Assembly (NCBI GenBank): GCA_035524275.1
Contig: DATKPC010000045.1
Span: forward strand, 18,151-82,150
Direction of reading: 5' to 3'
Source: DATKPC01 sp035524275
GTDB taxonomy: Bacteria > Pseudomonadota > Gammaproteobacteria > Burkholderiales > Burkholderiaceae_F
Length of the DNA stretch: 64,000 nucleotides
Made by a program: the position numbers and the translations under genes. The notes beneath the pieces are model-generated. The model saw only the letters and a program-made list of their open reading frames with translations. It ran no database searches and was not told the DNA's origin. Positions within the stretch are counted from its first letter, which is position 1. Every line of letters begins with the position of its first letter. Of the stretch, positions 25,180 through 34,092 are shown one piece after another.

Positions 25180-27480
25180 CTAATACGGCTCGCGCGTGAC
25201 CGTGTGACTGTCGACCTCGGCCGGCGTACGCCACACCGGCCGCAATTCCTTGCGGTCGAACCACGGCAACTGGTCCGTTACGTGACTCGAGCCGGGTCGT
25301 GACGCGTTGCCGTAGGTCAGCAGCGCGCGCGCCTTCACGCCCTGCGGCGTGAACTCGACGAGCTGAACGTAGCCATCGCCGCCGTACGCCCAGGCGTGCT
25401 GTCCATCCGGGGCCGGGAACGGCCAGACCGTGCGGATGGGCCCATAGACGTCGTCGGGACCGCTTTCCGGATCGTTCGACACGGGAATCACCTGCTGCAT
25501 CGTGGCATCGTGGGTCGCGAGCACGGTGCGGTGGACGTCGCCCCAGGCGACGTCGAGCGCGCCGTACAGCCCCACGACCTGCTGCGCCGCGGTGATCAGC
25601 GACTGCACCGCGACGGTCGTCTCCGCCAGGCCCACCGGCGTATGCAGCGGATCGGCCGGATTCCATCCGATCCGGAATGCCGGATGCGAAAAGTAGAGGA
25701 ACATCGTCGTGTCCTGCGCAACGCCGGGGGCAGCGGCGTAGAGGGTCCACCAGCGCTCGAACAGCGCCGCGCCGCGGCTTGTCGCATCGGCGCGGTAGTC
25801 CCAGGCCGCGAGCACCGTCGCCGCGGCCGCGGCCGTGGCGTCGCCTGAATTCCGCGCCGCGGCGATCAGGTCCGGCAGCACGCGCGCCGCAAGTTCCATT
25901 TTCGTCGACATCTTGCCGTGCAGGATCTCGTCGGCCGTGAACTTCGGCCGCGACAGCAGGTACAGCAGGTTGTGCTGCGGACGCAGTTCGGTGAAAAGCG
26001 GCGCGATCCATGCCGGGTAGTCCTGGTAGCGCAGGACCTGCGGGAACGTCGCGGACCACGGCGCGTCGTTGCCGTTCTGCACGAAACCGCCCGGTGGGTC
26101 GATCGTCCGCGGCAGCTCGCCCCAGCTCAGCGTCCGCGTCCACAGCGCGCTCGGCCGATCGCCCGGAAGGATGCCGATCCAGTCGTAGAACGTGCCGCCC
26201 GACCGCACCGGCTGCCGTCCGCCGAACAGATACATGATGTGCCCGCCGCGATCGGCGTAGATGACGTTGAAGAACGGCATCTGCAGCGCCGAATTCGCCT
26301 CGATGAACTGCGGCAGATCGTGCGCCTGCAGCATCCGGAAGTATTCCGTCGTCAGTGCGGGCGCGTCGAGCCCGGCGACGCGCAACGCGAGGGCCTTGGT
26401 GCCGCGCTGCGCGATGACCGGACCGTGGACCGAGCTCACGACGTCGATCGCCTGCGTCGCGAAGCTGCCGTCGGGCTGTCGTATGCGCAGGCTGTCCGCG
26501 CGATGCTCGAATGGCCGCGACCCGCCGTCCCATAGGTAGGTGTCCGTACCGGTCAGCGTGAGCTCGTAGAGGTCGGCGTTCTTGATCGTGTTGTTCGTGT
26601 GGGTCCAGCCGAGATCGTCCGTGTACGCGATCCCGAGGAAGGGGCCGCCGACGAAGACCGCGCCGGTCGCGTTGAGCCGCGGATGGTCGCGTTCGCCGAC
26701 CACGAGCTGCGCCTCCATCCACTGGTAGATGCCGAGGCCCTGGATCGGCTGGTTGTTGCCCCACGGCAGGTGCGGGTTGCCCATCAGGATCGCGTTGCCG
26801 GATGCGGAGCGCGCCGGCGCGATCGCCCAGCCGTTGGAGCCGTTGCGCGCGGCCTGCGCCAGCAGCGCGACCGCGCTCGTCGCCGCCGGCGCGCCGGCGG
26901 CGATCGCCCCCTGCTGCCACTGCGACAGCAGTTGCGGCACGCCGGACTGCTCGCTCTGGAACGTGAACGTGATCGTGTACTGGATGCCGTCGAGGATGTC
27001 TTCGGGCACGATCGGCAGCACCTGCAGGAACGACGGATCGATCGTATCGCCGTGCCGTTGCGCATATTCATTGACGCCGGCGGCGAACGCCTCGAGCAGC
27101 GCGCGCTGCTCGCTGCCGCCCTCGCGCAGCCAGCGCGCCGAGCGCTGCGGTATCCCGAACGTCCGGACCTGGACGTCGCTCGCGACGTAGGCGCCTCCCG
27201 CGCCGGCACCGAAGTACTCCGCGAGGCGGCCGCGTGCCTGCGCGACGTTGCCGAGTATCGTCTCGGCGTGGTTCTCCATCTGCGCGTAGCCGAATCCGCG
27301 GACGACCGTCGGCAGGTCGGGCCCGTAGATGTGCGGAATGCCCAGTTCGTCCCAGCGGATTTCGGCGCCGTCGGCCGCCGCTGCCGTCGTCGCGACGGCC
27401 TGGAGCGCCGCGACGGCCGCCGCGAGGCACGCTGTCCGCAGGATTGTCGATACGCCGCGCACCGCGTGCCCGCTCGCCAT
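25180..27480 (-). CDS. Penicillin acylase family N-terminal nucleophile hydrolase
   Basis: A 766-residue secreted precursor. A signal peptide (LRTACLAAAVAALQAVATTAAAA) is followed by the alpha subunit. The motif NGSNGWAI places the autocatalytic nucleophile at Ser215, where the beta subunit would begin. Further family marks are GNPHLPWGNNQ, TNNTIKNADLYEL and GGFVQNGNDAPW. Such enzymes cleave amide bonds in beta-lactams, acyl-homoserine lactones or cyclic lipopeptides; the substrate cannot be read from sequence. A strong GGGAGGG site precedes the ATG. It stands alone, convergent with the H-NS-like gene. Confidence 0.92.
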   Translation of the reverse strand: MASGHAVRGVSTILRTACLAAAVAALQAVATTAAAADGAEIRWDELGIPHIYGPDLPTVVRGFGYAQMENHAETILGNVAQARGRLAEYFGAGAGGAYVASDVQVRTFGIPQRSARWLREGGSEQRALLEAFAAGVNEYAQRHGDTIDPSFLQVLPIVPEDILDGIQYTITFTFQSEQSGVPQLLSQWQQGAIAAGAPAATSAVALLAQAARNGSNGWAIAPARSASGNAILMGNPHLPWGNNQPIQGLGIYQWMEAQLVVGERDHPRLNATGAVFVGGPFLGIAYTDDLGWTHTNNTIKNADLYELTLTGTDTYLWDGGSRPFEHRADSLRIRQPDGSFATQAIDVVSSVHGPVIAQRGTKALALRVAGLDAPALTTEYFRMLQAHDLPQFIEANSALQMPFFNVIYADRGGHIMYLFGGRQPVRSGGTFYDWIGILPGDRPSALWTRTLSWGELPRTIDPPGGFVQNGNDAPWSATFPQVLRYQDYPAWIAPLFTELRPQHNLLYLLSRPKFTADEILHGKMSTKMELAARVLPDLIAAARNSGDATAAAAATVLAAWDYRADATSRGAALFERWWTLYAAAPGVAQDTTMFLYFSHPAFRIGWNPADPLHTPVGLAETTVAVQSLITAAQQVVGLYGALDVAWGDVHRTVLATHDATMQQVIPVSNDPESGPDDVYGPIRTVWPFPAPDGQHAWAYGGDGYVQLVEFTPQGVKARALLTYGNASRPGSSHVTDQLPWFDRKELRPVWRTPAEVDSHTVTREPY

Positions 27481-27605
27481 GGTCCCTCCCGACGCTCCCA
27501 ACGTGGCGTCGAGTATCGGGCAACGCGCCGCGCGCGCCAATCGATATCGTCGCTGCGTCGCAGCGGCTAGACTGCTTGCGATCGTTCCTGCACGGAGACC
27601 CGAAA

Positions 27606-28826
27606 ATGCGGCGACTGTCCCGCGCCTGGTCCGGCATGGCCCCTCTCGCGCTGGCGCTCGGCGCGCTGACGCCGGCGACGATGACGCACGCCGAAGGACG
27701 CTACGACCCGGGCGCGAGCGACACCGAGATCCGTCTGGGCACGGTGGCGCCGCAGACCGGCTGGGCGAAGGAGTACGGCGCCGTCGCGCGCGCCGAGGAA
27801 GCGTACTTCCGGATGGTCAACGATCGCGGCGGCGTCAATGGACGCCGGATCGTGCTCGTCAGCCGCGACGACGGATCGGATGCGACGCGTTCGGCGGACC
27901 TGGCGCGGGACCTGGTCGAATCGGCGCAGGTGCTCGCCCTGTTCAGCACCTGGGGCACCGAGGGCAGCCTCGCGATACGACGCTACGCCAACGAGCACCA
28001 CGTCCCGCAGCTCTTCGTGAACTCGCACGCCTCCGCCTTCGACGATCCGGCGCATTACCCGTGGACGATGGGGTTCTTCGCGACCGACCGCGCGGAAGGC
28101 ATCGCCTATGCGAGACAGCTGCTGGCCACGAACCCGCAGGCCCGCGTCGCGGTGCTGCGCGACCATTCGCTCGGCGCCGCCGAGCTCTATGCCGGGTTCC
28201 GTGAAGGCCTCGGCGACCGCGCGACGCAGGCCATCGTCAAGGAGGCGGTCTACAGCGAAAAGGACGACTCGGTCGACGCGCAGGTCGATGACCTCAAGGC
28301 GTCCGGCGCCGATACGTTCCTGAACCTCGGCTGGGGCAGGTTCGCGACCGCCGCGATCCGCCGCGCCTACGACATCGACTGGCATCCGCTGCAGTTCATT
28401 CCGAACGCGTCGCTGTCGATTGCCGCGTTCCTCGAGCCGGCCGGCCCGCACAAGGCCGCCGGCGTCATCGCGAACGCACGCTCGAAGGGGTGGCTGCGCC
28501 CGGAATCGCGCCGCGACCCGGACGTGCGCGACTACGTCGACTGGATGGCGCGCTACAACCCCGGCGCGAGCCTGCGTGATGCCAACTACGTCGCCGGCTA
28601 CGAGCTCGCGGAGGCCGTCGTCGACGTGCTGCGCCGCTGCGGCAACGTGCTGACGCGCGACAACGTGATGGCGCAGGCCGCGCACATGGACGGGACGCTG
28701 CCGATGCTGCGGCCGGGAATCCGCGTCCGGACGAGCCCGACCGACTACCAGCCGATCAAGCAGCTTTACCTGGTCCGTTTCGACGGCAAGGATTGGCAGG
28801 CGATCGGGGCGATCGAGGGTCGCTGA
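27606..28826 (+). CDS. ABC transporter substrate-binding protein (type I, branched-chain amino acid family)
   Basis: A 406-residue periplasmic protein with a signal peptide (MAPLALALGALTPATMTHA) and the family opening GASDTEIRLGTVAPQTGWAKEYGAVARAEEAYFR. VNDRGGVNGRRIVLVSRDDG is the usual second block. No permease or ATPase gene adjoins it, so it is an orphan binding protein. Its ligand is unknown. Its stop codon lies in a hairpin shared with the convergent permease gene. Confidence 0.88.
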   Translation: MRRLSRAWSGMAPLALALGALTPATMTHAEGRYDPGASDTEIRLGTVAPQTGWAKEYGAVARAEEAYFRMVNDRGGVNGRRIVLVSRDDGSDATRSADLARDLVESAQVLALFSTWGTEGSLAIRRYANEHHVPQLFVNSHASAFDDPAHYPWTMGFFATDRAEGIAYARQLLATNPQARVAVLRDHSLGAAELYAGFREGLGDRATQAIVKEAVYSEKDDSVDAQVDDLKASGADTFLNLGWGRFATAAIRRAYDIDWHPLQFIPNASLSIAAFLEPAGPHKAAGVIANARSKGWLRPESRRDPDVRDYVDWMARYNPGASLRDANYVAGYELAEAVVDVLRRCGNVLTRDNVMAQAAHMDGTLPMLRPGIRVRTSPTDYQPIKQLYLVRFDGKDWQAIGAIEGR

Positions 28827-28857
28827 TCGGGCGCGCGCCGGCCGCGCGCACCGATCA
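28824..28857. terminator. Possible two-way terminator hairpin
   Basis: TGATCGG-GCGCGCGCCGG and CCGCGCGC-CCGATCA form an imperfect long hairpin that contains the stop codons of both convergent genes. There is no T-run, so termination efficiency is uncertain. Confidence 0.45.
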
Positions 28858-29673
28858 ACGCGCGAGCTGGGGGTAGAGGCGCGCGGCGCAGGCCGTGAAG
28901 CCGGCGAAGACGGCGATCAGCACGCCGAAGTCGGTCGCGAGGCCGTGCGCGGATTCGCCGCCCGCGATCATCGTGGCGCGCAGCGCGTCGACGAGGTAGG
29001 TCAGCGGATTCACGCGCGCGACGACCTGCAGCCAGTGCGGCATCAGGTCCAGCGGATAGATCGCGCTGCTCGCGAAGAACAACGGCATCGTCAGCACCTG
29101 GCCGATCCCCATGAAGCGCTCCCGCGTCTTCACGATGCAGGCGACGACGAGCGAGAACGTCGAGAAGATCGCGGAGCCCAGCATCACCGCGAGCAGGACG
29201 ACAAGGATCGACCCCGGATGCCATTGCAGTTCGATGCCCAGCGCGAGCGCGATCAGCAGCACGATCGCGGCCTGGATCAGTCCGCGCGATCCGGCTGCGA
29301 CGGCCTTTCCCAGAACCAGGGCGCTGCGCGGCGCCGGCGTCACGAGGAGCTTGTGGACGATCCCCAGGTCGCGCTCCCAGATCACCGCGATCCCGTAGAA
29401 GATCGCACTGAAGAGCACGCTTTGCGCGAGGATCCCGGGCGTCATGAACGCCAGGTACCCGATGCGTCCGGTCGGGATGCCGCGCACCTGGCTGAAGACC
29501 TGACCGAAGATCACGAGCCACAGGATCGGCTGGATCGCGCGGGAAAAAAGCTCCGTCGGATCGCGCAGCAGCTTGCGCAGTTCCGCGTCCGCGACGGCCG
29601 CGACCTGGCGCACGTAGGTGACCGGCCCCATCATCCGCGGCGCGGGGTACTCGTGCGAGGCCGCTGTTTCCAT
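28855..29673 (-). CDS. ABC-2 type exporter permease
   Basis: A 272-residue inner-membrane protein with about six helices, of the ABC-2/DrrB-YadH family. RDPTELFSRAIQPILWLVIFGQVF is the amphipathic entry segment, and FFASSAIYPLDLMP with RVNPLTYLVDALRA is the family signature. It works with the ATPase encoded 64 bp upstream. Export substrate unknown (drug, polysaccharide or lipid). Confidence 0.92.
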   Translation of the reverse strand: METAASHEYPAPRMMGPVTYVRQVAAVADAELRKLLRDPTELFSRAIQPILWLVIFGQVFSQVRGIPTGRIGYLAFMTPGILAQSVLFSAIFYGIAVIWERDLGIVHKLLVTPAPRSALVLGKAVAAGSRGLIQAAIVLLIALALGIELQWHPGSILVVLLAVMLGSAIFSTFSLVVACIVKTRERFMGIGQVLTMPLFFASSAIYPLDLMPHWLQVVARVNPLTYLVDALRATMIAGGESAHGLATDFGVLIAVFAGFTACAARLYPQLAR

Positions 29674-29737
29674 CGTTTCCCTTTGCGCCGGGGCCCGTTC
29701 ACCCGATCGATCGACGTGTGAACGCGCGCATGCACCC

Positions 29738-30568
29738 CTAGCCGAGACGCCCGAGCGTCGCGCGCGTGCGCCGGATGTCGGAATAGCGCGCGGCCTCCTT
29801 CAGCGTGCCGCCGGCATAGTGCTCGAATACGTCGTCAAGCGTCGCGCCGGGCGCCACGGCGGCCTTCAGCGCGCCCGGCTCGCCGAACACGACGACGCGC
29901 CCGCCGTGCATGATCGCGAGCTCGTCGCAAAGCGCATCGGCCTCCTCCATGTCGTGCGTCGTCAACAGGATCGTCACGCCGAAGCGCCCGCGCAGGTCGA
30001 CCAGCCGCTCCCAGACGCTGTGCCGCGCCATCGGATCGAGCCCGATCGTCGGCTCGTCGAGGAACAGGACGGCCGGCTGATGCAGCATCGCCTGCGCCAG
30101 CTCGAGGCGGCGGATCATGCCGCCGGAATAGGTCCTCACGAGCTTTCCACCGAACTCCACGAGGCCCATGAACGCCAGCGCTTCGTCGATCCGGCCGGCG
30201 ACGAGCTCGGGAGCCATCCCGTAGAGCGCCGCCGAAAGCCGCAGGTTCTCGCGGCCGGTGAGCGCGCCGTCGGCCGACAGCATCTGCGGCACGTAGCCGA
30301 TGTGGCGGCGCGCGGAGCGCGCCCGCGCGACGACGTCGTACCCGGCCACGCTGGCGCGTCCGGAGGTCGGCGGCAGCAGCGTCGTCAGCATCTTGATGGT
30401 CGTGCTCTTGCCGGCGCCGTTCGGCCCCAGCAACCCGAACACCACGCCCTTGCGCACGCTCAAATCGAGACGGTCGACGGCGACGTAGGTGCCGAATCGG
30501 CGCGTGAGCCCGGCCGCGTGGATCGCAGGGCCGCCGTCACCGCCGTGCTCTGCGTCCGCCCGCGGCAT
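29738..30568 (-). CDS. ABC exporter ATP-binding protein (DrrA/CcmA-like)
   Basis: A 276-residue ATPase of the DrrA type. Walker A is GPNGAGKST, the signature is YSGGMIRRLELAQAM (SGGM form), Walker B is AVLFLDEPTIGLDP, and the switch is TTHDMEEADALCD. The C-terminus (ATLDDVFEHYAGG) is typical of exporters paired with ABC-2 permeases. It precedes the permease by 64 bp and follows the ModE-like gene by 24 bp on the same strand, so the regulator may be part of the operon. Confidence 0.94.
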   Translation of the reverse strand: MPRADAEHGGDGGPAIHAAGLTRRFGTYVAVDRLDLSVRKGVVFGLLGPNGAGKSTTIKMLTTLLPPTSGRASVAGYDVVARARSARRHIGYVPQMLSADGALTGRENLRLSAALYGMAPELVAGRIDEALAFMGLVEFGGKLVRTYSGGMIRRLELAQAMLHQPAVLFLDEPTIGLDPMARHSVWERLVDLRGRFGVTILLTTHDMEEADALCDELAIMHGGRVVVFGEPGALKAAVAPGATLDDVFEHYAGGTLKEAARYSDIRRTRATLGRLG

Positions 30569-30592
30569 GCCAGCTGCTTCGTGCCGGCGCCG

Positions 30593-31039
30593 TCAGCGTG
30601 CCAGCATCGCGACGAGCCGCCGGATGTCGCGCGCGCTCGAGTCGGTCGCGGTCCGTTCGATGCGACGATAGGTTTCGACGAGCTGTTCACCGGTCGGGGT
30701 CAGCACGCTGCCGCCGCCGTTCGCGCCGCCCTTGGCGGATTCGACCGCCGGCACGGCCAGCGATCCATTGAGCTCGTCGAGCAGCAGCCAGGCGCGCCGG
30801 TACGACATCTCGAGGCTTTTCGCCGCGGCGGTCAGGGATCCGGTGGCGCGGATCGCTTCGAGCAGCGCGATCTTGCCGGGGCCCACGGCGATGTGCTCGC
30901 CGGCCGTGATGCGCAGCCGAAAACGCACCTGCGGGTCGTGCCGCGCCCCGTGCGACCGAGGTCGCCCCGATTTCTGCCGGGCGGCGGCGCCGGCCTTGCC
31001 CGCTGCGGCGGCGCTGCCGGTTTGCGAGGAATTGCGCAT
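30593..31039 (-). CDS. ModE-like single-domain transcriptional regulator
   Basis: A 148-residue LysR/ModE-type winged helix protein. The HTH is GSLTAAAKSLEMSYRRAWLLLDELN, the ModE N-terminal signature, and ITAGEHIAVGPGKIALLEAI precedes it. The C-terminal molybdate-binding Mop domains are missing, so it senses something else or acts constitutively. A basic, Ala-rich leader of about 35 residues is unusual, so a later start is possible. It lies between the histidine kinase and exporter genes, 24 bp before the ATPase. Confidence 0.85.
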   Translation of the reverse strand: MRNSSQTGSAAAAGKAGAAARQKSGRPRSHGARHDPQVRFRLRITAGEHIAVGPGKIALLEAIRATGSLTAAAKSLEMSYRRAWLLLDELNGSLAVPAVESAKGGANGGGSVLTPTGEQLVETYRRIERTATDSSARDIRRLVAMLAR

Positions 31040-31095
31040 GGCGTCAGGTCCCGGTCGTGGCCTCGAGATTCGATCGAACCGGAACATTACGCCAT

Positions 31096-32667
31096 TCAGG
31101 ACCCCTTGTTGTCGTCGCCCGGAACGTCGTCGCCCGGAATCGCCGGCGCGGCGACCGGCAGTTCGACGTGGAAGGCGCTGCCTTCGCGCACCTCGCTCTC
31201 GACGATGATCCGGCCTTCCATGGCCTCGACGAGCCCGCGGGTGATGACGAGGCCGATGCCGACGCCCTGGATCTCGGAATCGTCCCGCCCGAGCCGGTCG
31301 AACGGCTTGAAGAGCTCGGCCTGCTGCGCTGCGGACATGCCGATGCCGGTATCGATGACGCTGATCCGGCAGGTGCCGCCGCGGCGTTGGACGCGGACCG
31401 TGACGCTGCCGGCCTCGCGGTTGTACTTGATCGCATTCGTCAGCAGGTTGAGCAGGACCTGCTTCAGGCGCGTCGGATCGGCGCGGACGAGGACCGGCTC
31501 CTCCGGAAGCTCGAACCGAAGCTGCACCGCGCGGCCGAGGGCCGGCGCGTCGACGTCGCGCATCGCGCCGTGGATGACGGGCAGCACGTCGACCGTCTCG
31601 ATGCGCAAGCGCAGCACGCCCATCTCGATGCGCGAGGCGTCCATCAGGTCGTCGATCAGCCGCAGCAGGTGTCCCCCGGCCTCCGCGATGTGCTCGACGC
31701 GGGCGCGCTGGCGCGAACTCAGCGGATCGACGACGTCGCCGCGCAGCACGTCCGCCAGCCCGATGATCGCGCCCAGCGGCGTGCGAATCTCGTGTCCCAT
31801 CAACGACAGGAACGCGGTCTTGTCCCGATTCGCCTGCTCCGCGATCCGCTGAGCCTGCAGCGCGGACTCGGCGCGGCGCTGCTCGGTGACATCGATGCCC
31901 AGGCTGACGATGCTGACCGGACGGCCGTCGTCGTCGCGGATGACGAGACGCCGCCCGGCGATGACCGCGATCGAGCCGTCCTGCCGGCGGACGCGGAAAT
32001 CGCGGAAGCTCGTCGCCTCCCCGGCCAGCGCGCGGCGGCGGTCCTCCAGGAAGGCTTCGCGGTCCTCGTCGACGATGCGGTTCAACACCTGCTCGAGGGC
32101 GATGCCGTCGGCCGCCTCCTCGATCCCGAGCCAGGCCAGCGTCCGGCGGTCCGGGAAGATCCGCCCGGTGCCGAAGTCCTCGCGCGTGATCGCGACATTC
32201 AGCATCGACAACGCGTTGTCGAGCGTCGAGGTCAGCGTCGAGATGACCTCGCGCGCGGCAGCGCGATCGCGCGCCCCGCGCCGCCCTTTGGGCGTGACTT
32301 CGGCGAGCACCGCGATGACGCTGTCGGGATCCGGCTTGAAGAGTCCGACCGAGATCGTCGACGTGGATGGCCGCGACGCCGGGCGCCGGACGTCGACTTC
32401 GACACGCAGGTCCTCGCAGATCGGCCCGGTGGCTTGACCCTTCCGCTCGCTCAACGAGCGCAACTGCGGCGCGTAGGGCTGCAGCACGTCGAAAAGGTTC
32501 GCGACGCGGCCGTTGCGAGCGCACGGCGAGAGCAGTCGCAGCGCGGCCGGCGAAGCGGTTTCGATCGTGCCGTCGACGGCACATTCGACGATCGCGACGG
32601 GTGAACGGCCAAGGAAGCCCAGCAAGCCCGGATCGGCTGCGACGGTCCGGGAACGCGCGCGCGGCAT
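31096..32667 (-). CDS. PAS-domain sensor histidine kinase
   Basis: A 523-residue kinase with no clear transmembrane segment, so probably cytoplasmic. Two PAS-like regions (about 15-130 and 155-275, the second ending IVSLGIDVTEQRRAE) precede HisKA with phospho-acceptor His292 (GHEIRTPLGAIIG) and an HATPase with NAIKYN, DTGIGM and GVGIGLVITRGLVEAM. No receiver domain and no partner response regulator are nearby. The start is set at the ATG following AAGGAAAA. The ModE-like gene follows 56 bp downstream. Confidence 0.92.
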   Translation of the reverse strand: MPRARSRTVAADPGLLGFLGRSPVAIVECAVDGTIETASPAALRLLSPCARNGRVANLFDVLQPYAPQLRSLSERKGQATGPICEDLRVEVDVRRPASRPSTSTISVGLFKPDPDSVIAVLAEVTPKGRRGARDRAAAREVISTLTSTLDNALSMLNVAITREDFGTGRIFPDRRTLAWLGIEEAADGIALEQVLNRIVDEDREAFLEDRRRALAGEATSFRDFRVRRQDGSIAVIAGRRLVIRDDDGRPVSIVSLGIDVTEQRRAESALQAQRIAEQANRDKTAFLSLMGHEIRTPLGAIIGLADVLRGDVVDPLSSRQRARVEHIAEAGGHLLRLIDDLMDASRIEMGVLRLRIETVDVLPVIHGAMRDVDAPALGRAVQLRFELPEEPVLVRADPTRLKQVLLNLLTNAIKYNREAGSVTVRVQRRGGTCRISVIDTGIGMSAAQQAELFKPFDRLGRDDSEIQGVGIGLVITRGLVEAMEGRIIVESEVREGSAFHVELPVAAPAIPGDDVPGDDNKGS

Positions 32668-32914
32668 CGAAGTTTTTCCTTGTGAAGCGCCCGTGGCGCG
32701 ATGCGCCAAACCGCCGGGCGTCACATTGCAGTCCCGCCTCGCCTACCGCTCCACCGCCTCGCGACCGATGGTAGCCGGAGTTTCGACGATAACCATTACG
32801 TGAATGGTCTTGGCTTAAGACCGTGTCCGCCGGCTGTCGAGTCTGCCGAGCCGGTGTTGACGAGGCGTCATATCCATGGATATACGCCGACACGGCGTGG
32901 CGCCGCGGGAAATC

Positions 32915-34030
32915 CTAGCGCTGCCCGAAACTCGCGTCCCGGTAAAGGTCCTTGTGTTCCCGCGGCGCCGAACGCCAGTACTGCGGCGGCGCGGCAACCT
33001 GCGCGCCGAGTTGCGCGGCGGCGTGCCAGGGCCAGCGCGGGTCGTAGAGCATCCCGCGGGCCAGCGCCACCGCATCCGCATCTCCGGCAGCGACGATCTC
33101 CTCCGCGTGCCGCGCGTCGCTGATCAATCCGACGGCAATCGTCGGCAGTCCGACGTCCGCCTTGATGCGGCGCGCGAACGGAACCTGGAAACCGGGAGCC
33201 GGCTTGATCGCCTGCAGCGGCGAAACGCCGCCGGTACTGACGTGGATCGCGTCGCCGCCGCGCGCGCGCAGCGCCTTGCCGAAGGCCACGGTGTCGTCGA
33301 CATCCCAGCCGCCGGGCACCCAGTCGGTCGCCGAGACGCGCGCCCAGAGCGGCCTATCGGCCGGCCACGCAGCCCGGACCGCCTCGAAGACCTCGAGCGG
33401 AAAGCGCATCCGCGCCGCCAGGCCGCCGCCATACGCGTCGTCCCGCCGGTTCGCGAGCGGCGACAGGAACTGGTGCAGCAGGTAGCCGTGCGCCGCGTGC
33501 AGCTCGATGCCGTCCAGCCCCAGGCGATGCGCGCGGCGCGTCGCCGCGACGAAGTCATCGCGGACCTTCGCGAGGCCGGCGGCGTCGAGCGCGCGCGGCG
33601 CCTCCTCGCCCTCGGCATGCGGCAGCGCCGACGGCGCGAGCGTCGACCATCCGGACGGCTCGTTCGAGCGGATCTGTGCCCCGCCGGCCCACGGCACGTG
33701 ACTGGAGCCCTTGCGCCCGGCGTGCGACAGCTGGATCGCGATCCGGATCGGCGAATGCGCACGGATGGCCGCGACGACGCGCGCCAACGCCTCTTCATGG
33801 GCGTCGGTGTAGAGACCGAGGTCACCGGGCGTGATCCGCCCTTCGGGCGAGACCGCCGTGGCCTCGATCACGAGGAGGCCGGCGCCGGACAGCGCGAGGT
33901 GCCCGAGATGGATCATGTGCCAGTCGGTCGCGCTGCCGTCGACCGCGGAGTACTGGCACATCGGCGCGACGATGATCCGGTTCGACAGGCGCAGCGCGCC
34001 GAGATCGATGGGTTGGAAGAGGCGACTCAT
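32915..34030 (-). CDS. NADH:flavin oxidoreductase, old yellow enzyme family (YqjM class)
   Basis: A 371-residue FMN ene-reductase. The class II (YqjM/thermophilic-like) mark is Cys25 and Tyr27 in APMCQYSA. HLGHLALSGAGLLVIEATAV, IQLSHAGRKGSS, GIELHAAHGYLLHQFLSPLANRR (His pair binding the substrate oxygen) and RGMLYDPRWPWHAA complete the barrel. It reduces activated C=C bonds with NAD(P)H. It lies 62 bp downstream of the prolyl oligopeptidase gene on the same strand. Confidence 0.94.
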   Translation of the reverse strand: MSRLFQPIDLGALRLSNRIIVAPMCQYSAVDGSATDWHMIHLGHLALSGAGLLVIEATAVSPEGRITPGDLGLYTDAHEEALARVVAAIRAHSPIRIAIQLSHAGRKGSSHVPWAGGAQIRSNEPSGWSTLAPSALPHAEGEEAPRALDAAGLAKVRDDFVAATRRAHRLGLDGIELHAAHGYLLHQFLSPLANRRDDAYGGGLAARMRFPLEVFEAVRAAWPADRPLWARVSATDWVPGGWDVDDTVAFGKALRARGGDAIHVSTGGVSPLQAIKPAPGFQVPFARRIKADVGLPTIAVGLISDARHAEEIVAAGDADAVALARGMLYDPRWPWHAAAQLGAQVAAPPQYWRSAPREHKDLYRDASFGQR

Positions 34031-34092
34031 GGAGAATGATTCCTGATCGTGTTGGGAGGCGGCGCCGTCCGGCGCACTCGCCTCGGCGGCTC

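Noticed and set aside
31096..31150. GTCGTCGCCCGGAA repeat near the histidine kinase stop as a regulatory repeat
   Set aside because: It is an in-frame duplication coding GDDVPGDD at the C-terminus, small and without further copies.
32870..32887. ATATCCATGGATAT palindrome
   Set aside because: Short palindrome near a gene end, no second copy or promoter context; probably chance.
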